DNA of 8,823 bases from Spirochaetales bacterium (GTDB lineage: Bacteria > Spirochaetota > Spirochaetia > DSM-27196 > SKKC01): positions 1 to 8,823 of the forward strand of contig SLAN01000264.1 in assembly GCA_007126865.1 (NCBI GenBank). Direction: 5' to 3'. The position numbers and the translations under genes are program-made. Positions 1-6,557 of the stretch are shown in pieces (the stretch's first letter is position 1; each line of letters opens with the position of its first letter). Below the pieces are notes generated by a model that saw nothing but the letters and a program-made list of their open reading frames with translations, ran no database searches and was not told the DNA's origin.

Positions 1-1
1 C

Positions 2-1819
2 CGGCCGGCCAGGACCGTGGCCGAACGGCGCGAGCAGGAGGCGATCCGGCACGTCGATCAATGGTGCGTGGCATTCGAGTCGAAGATCCGCGAGATGGGA
101 GGCATCGGCTTCTTCCTCGGCGGCATAGGCCCCGACGGCCATATCGGATTCAATGTACGAGGCGAGAGCCACCATACCCCGACGCGACTGACGCAGGTGA
201 ACTATGAGACACAGGCGGCCGCCGCCGGCGATCTCGGCGGCATCGAGGTCGCGCGCAACCGGTTGGTGATTACCATCGGGCTGGAGACGATCACGTGGAA
301 TCGCGACGCGGTGGCAATCATTATGGTCGCCGGCGAGAGTAAGGCGGCCATCGTTCGCGACGCGGTGCAGGGCCCCGAGCACGTGAGTTACCCCGCGAGC
401 GCACTGCGCCGGCTTCCGGCTGCGCGGATGTACCTGACCCGGGGGGCGGCGAAGGGACTGAGGCGGCGCGATCTGCTCGAATTGGGGGAGCGCTCGAAGC
501 TCGACCCGCGCGAAGTCGAGCGGGTGATCGTCGACCTCGCGTACTCGCTCGGCAAGCGCATAGTCGACCTCACCGAGGCCGACTATAAGGGCGATGAGCA
601 CGGAAACATCATCCTGCGGAAGACAAAGAGGAAGGTTGATGAGCTGAACCGCGAAGCAGAGCAATCGTTGAAGCGAAAGATCGAGGCGGGCATGAAGACG
701 CAGAGCAACACGCGCTTCCTGCACACCGAGCCGCACCACGACGACATTATGCTCGGCTACCTGCCGTACGCGGTGCGCCACATCCGCGAGCACAGCAACC
801 GCCACCACTTCGCCACCCTGACCAGCGGCTTCAATGCGGTAACCAACGGCTACATGCTCGGACTGTGCCGGAAGATGCGCGCCGCGCTCACGCGTAATCG
901 CACGCACTACGCCGAGCTGCTCGACGGCGACTACTTTCACGACCCGCGTTTTCGCGACCACGATGTGTGGGTGTATCTCGACGGACTCGCCGCCGACTCG
1001 CAGGAGATGCAGGACGAAGGGACGTTGCGCCGCTTCTTCCGTGACCTCAGCGATGTCTTCGAGGATCGCGATGTCGATGAGCTCACCCACCGGGTGGAGG
1101 AGCTCATTAACTACTTCGAGACGCAGTACCCGGGGAAAAAGGACCTCGCGCATATCCAGGCGCTGAAGGGGATGTGCCGTGAGTGGGAGTCAGCGTGCCT
1201 TTGGGGTTTTTTCGGCTGGAATCAGGAGGCGGTGGAGCACCTCCGTCTCGGCTTCTACAAGGGCGAGATCTTCACCGAAGAACCAACCGTCGATCGCGAC
1301 GCAATTCCGGTGCGCGACCTGCTGCGAAAGGTGAACCCTGACGTGATAACCGTCGCATTCGACCCGGAAGCGAGCGGACCGGATACGCACTACAAGGTTA
1401 TGCAGGCGATCTCCGCCGGGCTGAAGCTCTACCAGAACGAAAGCGGACGCGATGACCTGCGTGTGGTGGGATACCGGAACATCTGGTACCGTTTCCATCC
1501 GTCGGAGGCCGATGTGTTCGTCCCGGTTTCGCTCAATATGCTTACGCTGCAGCACCATTCGTTCATGTCGACCTATCTGACTCAGAAAGACGCATCCTTC
1601 CCCAGCCACGAGCACGACGGGCCGTTTCCCGAGCTCGCCCAGAAGATTCAGGTCGATCAGTATAACAAGTTGATGGTCTGTCTCGGACGGGAGTACTTCT
1701 ACGAGCACCCGAGCGCGCTCATGCGCGCCACGCGCGGTTTCGTCTTCCTGCGCGACATGTCGCTCGACGAGTTCTACCAGCAGTCGCGAGAGCTGAAGCG
1801 GGCGGCGGAGGACCGGTAG
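2..1819 (+). CDS. Glucosamine-6-phosphate deaminase-like / PIG-L deacetylase fusion protein (5' end outside window)
   Basis: This is a two-domain amino-sugar enzyme. The reading frame is open to the left edge. The GTG at 17 is only an internal valine, because NagB normally has about 100 more residues before the motif seen here. Numbering from that GTG, residues 1-150 match the C-terminal half of NagB: the loop GGIGPDGHIGFN (35-46) carries the Asp (40) and His (42) of the ring-opening site, but the Glu that normally follows FN is Val47. Residues 235-600 resemble PIG-L/LmbE zinc N-deacetylases, with PHHDD at 239-243 (nt 731-745) and a likely later zinc ligand in GPDTH, His458. By family knowledge, such fusions could convert N-acetylglucosamine-6-phosphate to glucosamine-6-phosphate and then to fructose-6-phosphate plus ammonia in the cytosol. 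The bifunctionality is inferred. The adjacent ROK regulator and kinase fit this role. The domain calls are firm; the exact substrate is not. Confidence 0.85.
   Translation, partial: RPARTVAERREQEAIRHVDQWCVAFESKIREMGGIGFFLGGIGPDGHIGFNVRGESHHTPTRLTQVNYETQAAAAGDLGGIEVARNRLVITIGLETITWNRDAVAIIMVAGESKAAIVRDAVQGPEHVSYPASALRRLPAARMYLTRGAAKGLRRRDLLELGERSKLDPREVERVIVDLAYSLGKRIVDLTEADYKGDEHGNIILRKTKRKVDELNREAEQSLKRKIEAGMKTQSNTRFLHTEPHHDDIMLGYLPYAVRHIREHSNRHHFATLTSGFNAVTNGYMLGLCRKMRAALTRNRTHYAELLDGDYFHDPRFRDHDVWVYLDGLAADSQEMQDEGTLRRFFRDLSDVFEDRDVDELTHRVEELINYFETQYPGKKDLAHIQALKGMCREWESACLWGFFGWNQEAVEHLRLGFYKGEIFTEEPTVDRDAIPVRDLLRKVNPDVITVAFDPEASGPDTHYKVMQAISAGLKLYQNESGRDDLRVVGYRNIWYRFHPSEADVFVPVSLNMLTLQHHSFMSTYLTQKDASFPSHEHDGPFPELAQKIQVDQYNKLMVCLGREYFYEHPSALMRATRGFVFLRDMSLDEFYQQSRELKRAAEDR
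1807..1812 (+). promoter_or_regulatory. Shine-Dalgarno of the ROK regulator
   Basis: GGAGGA lies 9 nt before the GTG at 1822, inside the last codons of the upstream gene. It supports the long start at 1822 rather than the internal ATG at 2026, and it implies translation from a shared transcript. Confidence 0.6.
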
Positions 1820-1821
1820 CC

Positions 1822-3273
1822 GTGGGTAAGCGGACGGATGACGGCGATCGGAGCGCTTCGGGTGCGAGGCGCACGGCCGACGGAAACGACGAATCGCGGG
1901 ATGCAGGCGGACAGGCCGGGGGTCGGGAGAGATCCACTCACTCGAAGCTCCCCGGGCCCGGTGCCGACTCCCGCCCCATCGCCCGGAGTAAATCGCGCCG
2001 CGGCAACAAGCCGTTCCAGCGTTCGATGAACCGGGCGCTCGTACTCAACGATCTACGCCGCGCCCCCGGGGCTTCACGGGCCGAGCTCGCCGACCGCCTC
2101 GCGTTCGACCGCTCGACGATCTCGAACATCACCGGTGAGCTGCTCGCCGCGGGTTTGATCGAGGAGATTGCCGGCGGCCGGAAACCTGCCTCTCCCAACG
2201 AGGCGCCGGCTCCAAGGGCGGGGCGGCGCGCGGTCGGACTTCGAATCGCGGATCAGCGGCTCTGTGCGCTCGGTATAGAGATCGATGCGAGAGGCTATCG
2301 TGCGATCGTGCGTGACAACTCCGGATCCATTCGGTATCGGGAAGAGGGGCAACACGACTTCGTCTCCGACACCGCCGAGGGTATTGTTGAGACCGTGGGG
2401 GCGGTCGCCTTCCGTGCCGGCGAGCACGGGGTGCGGGTCATCGGTGCCGGGTGCGCCGTTCCCGGCTACGTCTCTCCGGCCGAGGCGCGGATCGTCCATT
2501 CGCGCGAGCTCGGCGTAGTCGATGCGCAGATGTATACGTGGGCACGTGTTGATGCACGGGGGCGCGGAGCCGATACACCGCGGCGCCATGGCGCCACCGG
2601 AGGCAGCACTGCCGGTTGGCAGCGGCGCACCAGCGCCACCGCGCAGCTGCAAAAGGGGACGACTGATATTCCGATTGTCTACGATAACGACGCCAACTGC
2701 TGTGCATGGGGCGAGCTGCACGCGGGAGGGGCGAGCGAGCGCGAGAATAACCTGCTGTTCGTCCTGGCGAAGGTAGGCGCCGAGCATCTCGGCATCGGAC
2801 TCGGGCTTGCCGTAGACGGATCGGTGCGTTCGGGAGCGACACATTCGGCCGGTGAGCTGTACAGTAGCGAGTGGCGAGGGGATGATCGGACGCAGCTATC
2901 GATTGCCGCGAGCGATCTCTCCGGCATCCGGGAGAATGTGAGCGTGCGGAGGGCGTTTCTCTGCGAACTGTTGAGTAACCTGATTCCTGTGGTCAGTGTC
3001 CTCGATCCGGCTTCGATCGTGTTCGGAGGGGTACTCCGTGAGTTTTATGATGAGGCTTCCGGGCTGGTAGCGAGCGAGTTCTCGACCGGATATCTTGGAC
3101 GCGTTGCGTCGCGCATGCGCCGGTCAACCCTCGCTGAGGATGAGATGGCCGCGGGTGCTGCGGCGCTTGTGCTCGAGAGCCTTTTCCGAGTTCCTCGCTA
3201 CAGCACGGGAGAGGAGGCAACATCGATCCGGTGGGAGGATGTGGCGGACACCATCGGGGAGTCGGTATCATGA
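1822..3273 (+). CDS. ROK family transcriptional regulator (NagC/XylR type)
   Basis: This is a predicted cytosolic, sugar-responsive DNA-binding regulator of 483 residues. A winged helix-turn-helix spans about residues 75-118 (SRAELADRLAFDRSTISNIT...), followed by a ROK fold to about residue 455. The usual kinase loop DxGGT is replaced by EIDARG and the zinc motif CxCGxxGC is absent, so it should bind but not phosphorylate sugar. The GTG start has a good Shine-Dalgarno. The alternative ATG at 2026 would cut off the conserved GNKPFQRS entry to the HTH (61-68), so the long form is preferred. Odd features are a disordered N-terminal extension (1-60), a Pro/Ala/Arg-rich spacer (about 121-136) and a low-complexity insertion (about 241-283) just before the VYDNDANCCAWGEL motif. 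It follows the fusion enzyme by 2 nt and overlaps the kinase by 4 nt, so it probably controls this operon. The ligand is unknown; an amino sugar or its phosphate is likely. Confidence 0.88.
   Translation: MGKRTDDGDRSASGARRTADGNDESRDAGGQAGGRERSTHSKLPGPGADSRPIARSKSRRGNKPFQRSMNRALVLNDLRRAPGASRAELADRLAFDRSTISNITGELLAAGLIEEIAGGRKPASPNEAPAPRAGRRAVGLRIADQRLCALGIEIDARGYRAIVRDNSGSIRYREEGQHDFVSDTAEGIVETVGAVAFRAGEHGVRVIGAGCAVPGYVSPAEARIVHSRELGVVDAQMYTWARVDARGRGADTPRRHGATGGSTAGWQRRTSATAQLQKGTTDIPIVYDNDANCCAWGELHAGGASERENNLLFVLAKVGAEHLGIGLGLAVDGSVRSGATHSAGELYSSEWRGDDRTQLSIAASDLSGIRENVSVRRAFLCELLSNLIPVVSVLDPASIVFGGVLREFYDEASGLVASEFSTGYLGRVASRMRRSTLAEDEMAAGAAALVLESLFRVPRYSTGEEATSIRWEDVADTIGESVS
3256..3261 (+). 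promoter_or_regulatory. Shine-Dalgarno deciding the ROK kinase start
   Basis: GGGGAG lies 8 nt upstream of the ATG at 3270, whose first bases overlap the TGA of the regulator (ATGA). This favours 3270 over the in-frame GTG at 3231, which would add 13 residues not expected before a ROK fold. Confidence 0.6.
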
Positions 3274-4274
3274 CGTCGAGCAACGGGGGGCAGGTCGACA
3301 TCAATAGCGGGACTCGCAGACAAGCGGTGGCGGTCGATCTCGGCGGGACGTGGTTGAAGTGTGCACTCGTCTACGATGACGGCACGGTGCGATCTTCGCG
3401 ACGGATTGCGACCCCCACCGACGGTCGCGAATCGGTCCTTTCGGCGTTGCGCTCGGCCATCAGCGAGGTCGCGGAAGCCGCCGGTGGTCTGCCGGCTGTG
3501 GATGCGGTGGGTATCGGCAGTCCGGGGATGATTGATGGCGACGGGTATCTCCACGGGGCCGCGGTCAATATCCCCGGATGGGCCGACTTCTCGATTGCCG
3601 GTGAGCTCGAACGCCGACTCGGGCGAAGCGTCGTTGCGCTCAATGACGCGAACGCGGCGGCGATGGGGGAGCTGCGATTTGGAGCCGGACGGGGGATGCA
3701 CGATATCGCACTTGTAACCGTCGGCACCGGCATCGGTGTCGGCATCGTGATCGAGGGACGGCCCCACGCGGGGAAGGGAGGAGTTGCCGGCGAGCTCGGA
3801 CATCTCGTGATCCATCCCGAAGGGCGGCTCTGCTCGTGCGGGAATCGCGGCTGCATTGAAGCATATGCATCCGCGAGCGGAATGCGATCACTCGTTCGTG
3901 AGCTGGCCGACGGGTTTGATGACGCAGCGAGCGAGCTCGCTCACGCTGCGCGGTCGGTATCGAACGATCTCACGGCCGAGCATATCTACCGCGAGCTGAG
4001 AAACGGCGACCCGCTCGCCGCGGCGGTGAACGAAACGGTATGCGACGCGCTCGCCCACGCGGCTGCAGCGCTCGCGGTGACCGTGGCTCCGGAGCGAATC
4101 GTATTCGCGGGGGGAATTATGGGGTCGGCCGATCTCATACTCCCGCGCGTTCGCGAACGGTTCGAGAGGCTCGTACTTCCACATGTTGCCGGAAGTGTCG
4201 AGCTCGCCCTTGCGGGTCTCAGCAGCGACGCCGGCCTGGTCGGCGCCGCCGCCGCCGCACGCACCGTTCAATAG
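3270..4274 (+). CDS. ROK family sugar kinase (glucokinase / N-acetylhexosamine kinase type)
   Basis: This is a cytosolic ATP-dependent sugar 6-kinase of 334 residues, a normal length for the family. The phosphate-binding DLGGT is at 23-27. The sugar-binding and catalytic region includes GIGSPGMID (81-89) and LNDANAA with the catalytic-base Asp126. The adenosine/phosphate loop TVGTGIGVG is at 150-158, and Glu175 and His178 (GELGH) contact the sugar. The structural zinc site is complete: His178, Cys188, Cys190 and Cys195 in CSCGNRGCIE. A second nucleotide-binding segment, IVFAGGI, is at 277-283. ROK kinases act on glucose, N-acetylglucosamine, N-acetylmannosamine or fructose, and residues alone do not settle which. 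The deaminase/deacetylase upstream in the same operon makes N-acetylglucosamine a reasonable inference. The 4-nt overlap with the regulator suggests translational coupling. Confidence 0.92.
   Translation: MTSSNGGQVDINSGTRRQAVAVDLGGTWLKCALVYDDGTVRSSRRIATPTDGRESVLSALRSAISEVAEAAGGLPAVDAVGIGSPGMIDGDGYLHGAAVNIPGWADFSIAGELERRLGRSVVALNDANAAAMGELRFGAGRGMHDIALVTVGTGIGVGIVIEGRPHAGKGGVAGELGHLVIHPEGRLCSCGNRGCIEAYASASGMRSLVRELADGFDDAASELAHAARSVSNDLTAEHIYRELRNGDPLAAAVNETVCDALAHAAAALAVTVAPERIVFAGGIMGSADLILPRVRERFERLVLPHVAGSVELALAGLSSDAGLVGAAAAARTVQ
3923..3950. repeat. Near-palindromic inverted repeat inside the ROK kinase gene
   Basis: The arms CGCAGCG (3923-3929) and CGCTGCG (3944-3950) flank an inner perfect palindrome, AGCGAGCTCGCT (3930-3941), with a 2-nt bulge (CA). 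In mRNA this could form a strong hairpin. It lies in a poorly conserved surface segment of the kinase (around residues 219-227). It may simply reflect GC-rich Ala/Ser/Glu codons. Confidence 0.4.
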
Positions 4275-4330
4275 AGAGGCGCTTGCACAGGGCGGATTCG
4301 ACGCCCCGTACCACCGGCCGCTGCGATTCG

Positions 4331-4359
4331 TTTACAGCGCGCCGCCTGCGCGATATGCT
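4331..4359 (+). promoter_or_regulatory. Candidate sigma70 promoter for denD
   Basis: TTTACA (4331-4336) and TATGCT (4354-4359) are separated by an ideal 17 bp, in the only sizeable gap before denD. A start would fall near 4366, giving a leader of about 60 nt that ends in a strong Shine-Dalgarno. The spacer is filled by the dyad CGCGC-N5-GCGCG (4338-4352), a possible repressor site. The rest of the 4275-4428 gap shows only a weak 5-bp hairpin (GGGCG/CGCCC at 4290-4306) without a T-run. Confidence 0.5.
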
Positions 4360-4415
4360 CTCTGCGACCGGCAGGTCAAGCAAACCGGAGGGTCGGTCAA
4401 TCTATTCGCTTTGTT

Positions 4416-4421
4416 AAGGAG
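4416..4421 (+). promoter_or_regulatory. Shine-Dalgarno deciding the denD start
   Basis: AAGGAG lies 7 nt before the GTG at 4429. Translation from there begins MHVLVTGAAG, the canonical first strand of a Rossmann fold. The in-frame upstream extension to 4183 overlaps the kinase gene and lacks any SDR resemblance. Confidence 0.75.
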
Positions 4422-4428
4422 CATTCAC

Positions 4429-5418
4429 GTGCATGTACTCGTTACCGGCGCTGCAGGTATGATCGGACAGAAACTCGTCCGAAGGATTGTTGGTGAGCCA
4501 CACATCTTCGGAGAGGCGGTGTCGCGACTTACCGTACACGATATTGTCCGGCCGCAAAGGCCGGAGACGGCCGACTTCGAAGTTGAAACCATCGCCGGCG
4601 ATCTCGCGGATGCTGCGGACGCTTCGAAGATGATCGCGGGACGACCGGACCTTATCTTCCACCTCGCCGCGGTGGTTTCCGGGGAGACAGAGGCCGATTT
4701 CGAGAAAGGATACGCCGCCAATTTCGACGGTACCAGGAATCTTCTCGAAGCGATCCGGGCAGCCGGCGATGATTATGAGCCGCGTTTCGTGTTCAGTTCT
4801 TCGATTGCCGTCTTCGGTGCACCGTTTCCCGAGCAGATACCCGATGACTTCTTTTGTACGCCGTTGACCAGTTACGGTACGCAGAAGGCGGCCAGCGAGC
4901 TTCTACTCTCCGACTACACACGACGCGGTATTCTCGACGGAATCGGCATTCGCCTTCCGACCATCTGTGTTCGGCCGGGCGCGCCGAACAAGGCGGCATC
5001 CAGCTTTTTCTCCAACATCATCCGTGAGCCGCTGGCCGGCAAGGAGGCGGTCCTCCCCGTCGACGAGTCGGTTCGGCACTGGTTTGCATCACCTCGTTCG
5101 GCGGTCGGTTTCCTCGTGCATGCGGCGACTCTGGACACCGAACGCGTCGGGCCCCGGAGAAATCTGACGATGCCGGGGGTTTCAGCTACCGTTGCCGAGC
5201 AGATCGAGGCGCTGCGTGCAGTCGCCGGCGATGAAGCGGTCGCGTTGATTCGGCGCGAGCGTGACCCTCAGATCGAACGGATGGTCGGCGGTTGGGCGCG
5301 TGATTTCGCGCCTGAGCGGGCGCTCTCGCTCGGTTTCAAGTCCGACCGGTCGTTTGAGGAGATTGTCCGGGTACACGTGGATGACGAGCTCGGCGGTGAA
5401 ATCGGGCCGCGGAGATGA
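4429..5418 (+). CDS. denD: D-erythronate dehydrogenase-like NAD-dependent SDR (DenD family)
   Basis: This is an extended short-chain dehydrogenase/epimerase of 329 residues. The nucleotide-binding TGAAGMIG is at 6-13, and Asp38 at the end of strand 2 indicates NAD rather than NADP. The catalytic set is Ser124/125 (VFSSSIAVFG), Tyr149 and Lys153 (YGTQK). The segments RLPTICVRPGAPNKAASSFF (175-194), VRHWFASPRSAVGFL (215-229) and RRNLTMPGVSATVAEQIEAL (243-262) are, from memory, hallmarks of DenD, which oxidises D-erythronate to 2-oxo-D-erythronate in four-carbon sugar-acid catabolism. The partners otnC, otnI and otnK are not in the window, so this gene may use a related substrate. It has its own promoter candidate and need not be co-regulated with the amino-sugar operon. 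The family is firm; the substrate is a transfer from that family. Confidence 0.85.
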   Translation: MHVLVTGAAGMIGQKLVRRIVGEPHIFGEAVSRLTVHDIVRPQRPETADFEVETIAGDLADAADASKMIAGRPDLIFHLAAVVSGETEADFEKGYAANFDGTRNLLEAIRAAGDDYEPRFVFSSSIAVFGAPFPEQIPDDFFCTPLTSYGTQKAASELLLSDYTRRGILDGIGIRLPTICVRPGAPNKAASSFFSNIIREPLAGKEAVLPVDESVRHWFASPRSAVGFLVHAATLDTERVGPRRNLTMPGVSATVAEQIEALRAVAGDEAVALIRRERDPQIERMVGGWARDFAPERALSLGFKSDRSFEEIVRVHVDDELGGEIGPRR

Positions 5419-5456
5419 CAAGCGCGGCGAACCGTGCGAGGCCGGCAGCGCCCTCC

Positions 5457-5485
5457 TTGTCGTGCGATTCTCCGGAGTGTACACT
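5457..5485 (+). promoter_or_regulatory. Candidate promoter for the TPR-rhodanese-peptidase genes
   Basis: TTGTCG (5457-5462) and TACACT (5480-5485, preceded by TG) are spaced by 17 bp. A start would fall near 5492, only about 3 nt before the ATG at 5495. A GGAG at 5474-5477 is too far (17 nt) and would lie upstream of that start, so the message would be nearly leaderless. No other promoter is evident in the 76-nt gap. Confidence 0.4.
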
Positions 5486-5494
5486 TTCAGCACA

Positions 5495-6175
5495 ATGAAA
5501 GAGCTCAATTATTCCGATCCGGCATACAACGAGGCGATGTCGCACTACCTGGCCGGTGACTGGGAAGCGGCCGAGCCTCACTTCGTCGACCTGTGCGTGA
5601 AATACGAGAAGAGCACCTTCGTTCGGCTCATACTCGGAAATATCTACTATAGCCTCGGCAAGCTCGATGCGGCGATCGAGAAGTATCAGGAGGCGGTGTT
5701 CGTCGATCCGGAGTTCGGCCTCGCCTACTATCAGCTCGGTGTCTGCTTCTACCGGAAGGGACATCTCAACAGGGCGCTCGAGGCATTCCGTATGGTTGCC
5801 GGTACGAAGCAGAATCATGCGATGGCCAGCTACTATATAGGGCTCATCAACATGTATCTCGGCAAGGACGAACAGGCTGCCGAAGGCTTCCACCGATTCA
5901 AGGAGCAGAGTCCGGAATCGATGATCGCGAACCTCTATCTGGGTCAGTTGAAGCTGAAAGTGAAGGACTATAAAGGGGCGCTCGGGCCGTTGCTGGAGCT
6001 GGTTGAGCGCACTCCGCAGTTCGCAGAGGTCCACTACATGCTGGGTACCGTTTACTTCGGAATGCATGATAATACGCGAGCGGTGCAGTGTTTCCGCCGT
6101 GCGCTGCAGATCAACCCCGAAGATGAACGCAGCAAGGCAAAGCTCACTCTACTGACCGACATGCAGTTCACTTGA
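5495..6175 (+). CDS. Tetratricopeptide repeat protein, six TPRs
   Basis: This 226-residue protein consists almost wholly of TPR units with an exact 34-residue period: 7-40, 41-74, 75-108, 109-142, 143-176 and 177-210. Consensus positions fall in register: Gly at 48, 82, 116, 150 and 184; Ala at 26, 60, 94, 128, 162 and 196; Pro at 72, 140, 174 and 208. No signal peptide, lipobox or membrane segment is visible, so it is probably a cytosolic protein-protein interaction scaffold. The ATG at 5495 is chosen because the first TPR begins directly after it. The in-frame extension back to 5261 overlaps denD and has no repeat character. There is no Shine-Dalgarno at normal spacing. The downstream rhodanese starts 15 nt after its stop. 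The specific partner is unknown. Confidence 0.85.
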   Translation: MKELNYSDPAYNEAMSHYLAGDWEAAEPHFVDLCVKYEKSTFVRLILGNIYYSLGKLDAAIEKYQEAVFVDPEFGLAYYQLGVCFYRKGHLNRALEAFRMVAGTKQNHAMASYYIGLINMYLGKDEQAAEGFHRFKEQSPESMIANLYLGQLKLKVKDYKGALGPLLELVERTPQFAEVHYMLGTVYFGMHDNTRAVQCFRRALQINPEDERSKAKLTLLTDMQFT

Positions 6176-6190
6176 GACGGAGTACCGGCG

Positions 6191-6556
6191 GTGGCAAATC
6201 CGATCAAAGGCTTCCTGCAACGCAAATTCGGAATCGGTGTCGGCTCGCATTTCGAACCCTCGCCCGAGCAGTTACGGGAGATGCTCGATAACGATGCGGT
6301 GGTGCTGATCGACGTCCGGTCCGACGATGAGTATCGCAGCGGGCATATTCCCGGCGCCGGGCACATTCCTCACATGCAGCTTGATCCGGCGAAGCTCGAC
6401 TTCGCCGAAGATACGCCGATTGTCGTCTACTGCGCGGCCGGCGGTCGAAGCGAATATGCGAAAGGCGTGCTGCAGAGCGCCGGATACACCAATGTGCGCA
6501 ACTTCGGCGGAGTCGATCGCTGGGACGGCGCGCTGACCAAGGGCAACGAACGCTGA
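6191..6556 (+). CDS. Single-domain rhodanese-like protein (GlpE/PspE type)
   Basis: This is a small rhodanese of 121 residues, the usual length for single-domain forms. The domain runs from about 22 to 116. IDVRSDDEY (40-48) and GHIPGAGHIP (51-60) are the conserved N-terminal strands. The active-site loop is CAAGGRS with nucleophile Cys81 and Arg86 (CxxGxR), and the C-terminal element is NFGGVDRW (104-111). It should carry a persulfide on Cys81 for sulfur transfer or detoxification. The acceptor is unknown. The start is GTG with CGGAG 8 nt upstream. No signal peptide is seen, so it is likely cytosolic. It is 15 nt downstream of the TPR gene and 1 nt upstream of the peptidase, pointing to one transcript. 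The functional link among the three is not evident from sequence. Confidence 0.92.
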   Translation: MANPIKGFLQRKFGIGVGSHFEPSPEQLREMLDNDAVVLIDVRSDDEYRSGHIPGAGHIPHMQLDPAKLDFAEDTPIVVYCAAGGRSEYAKGVLQSAGYTNVRNFGGVDRWDGALTKGNER

Positions 6557-6557
6557 C

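Noticed and set aside
17..19. GTG at 17 as the true start of the first gene
   Set aside because: The frame is open to position 2 and about 100 N-terminal residues of the NagB domain are missing, so the gene is cut by the window edge.
2026..2028. ATG at 2026 as the regulator start
   Set aside because: It would remove the conserved GN..FQRS lead-in to the HTH and has no good Shine-Dalgarno, unlike the GTG at 1822.
2074..2844. 256-codon open frame on the - strand opposite the ROK regulator
   Set aside because: It lies fully inside a clear + strand gene, has no recognisable domain, and long antisense frames are expected in GC-rich DNA.
4290..4306. Terminator after the ROK kinase
   Set aside because: The only hairpin (GGGCG/CGCCC, loop of 7) is short and has no following T-run.
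5336..6067. 243-codon open frame on the - strand opposite the TPR gene
   Set aside because: It is a shadow of the regularly repeated TPR coding frame and also runs across the denD end and the intergenic gap; no motif is seen.
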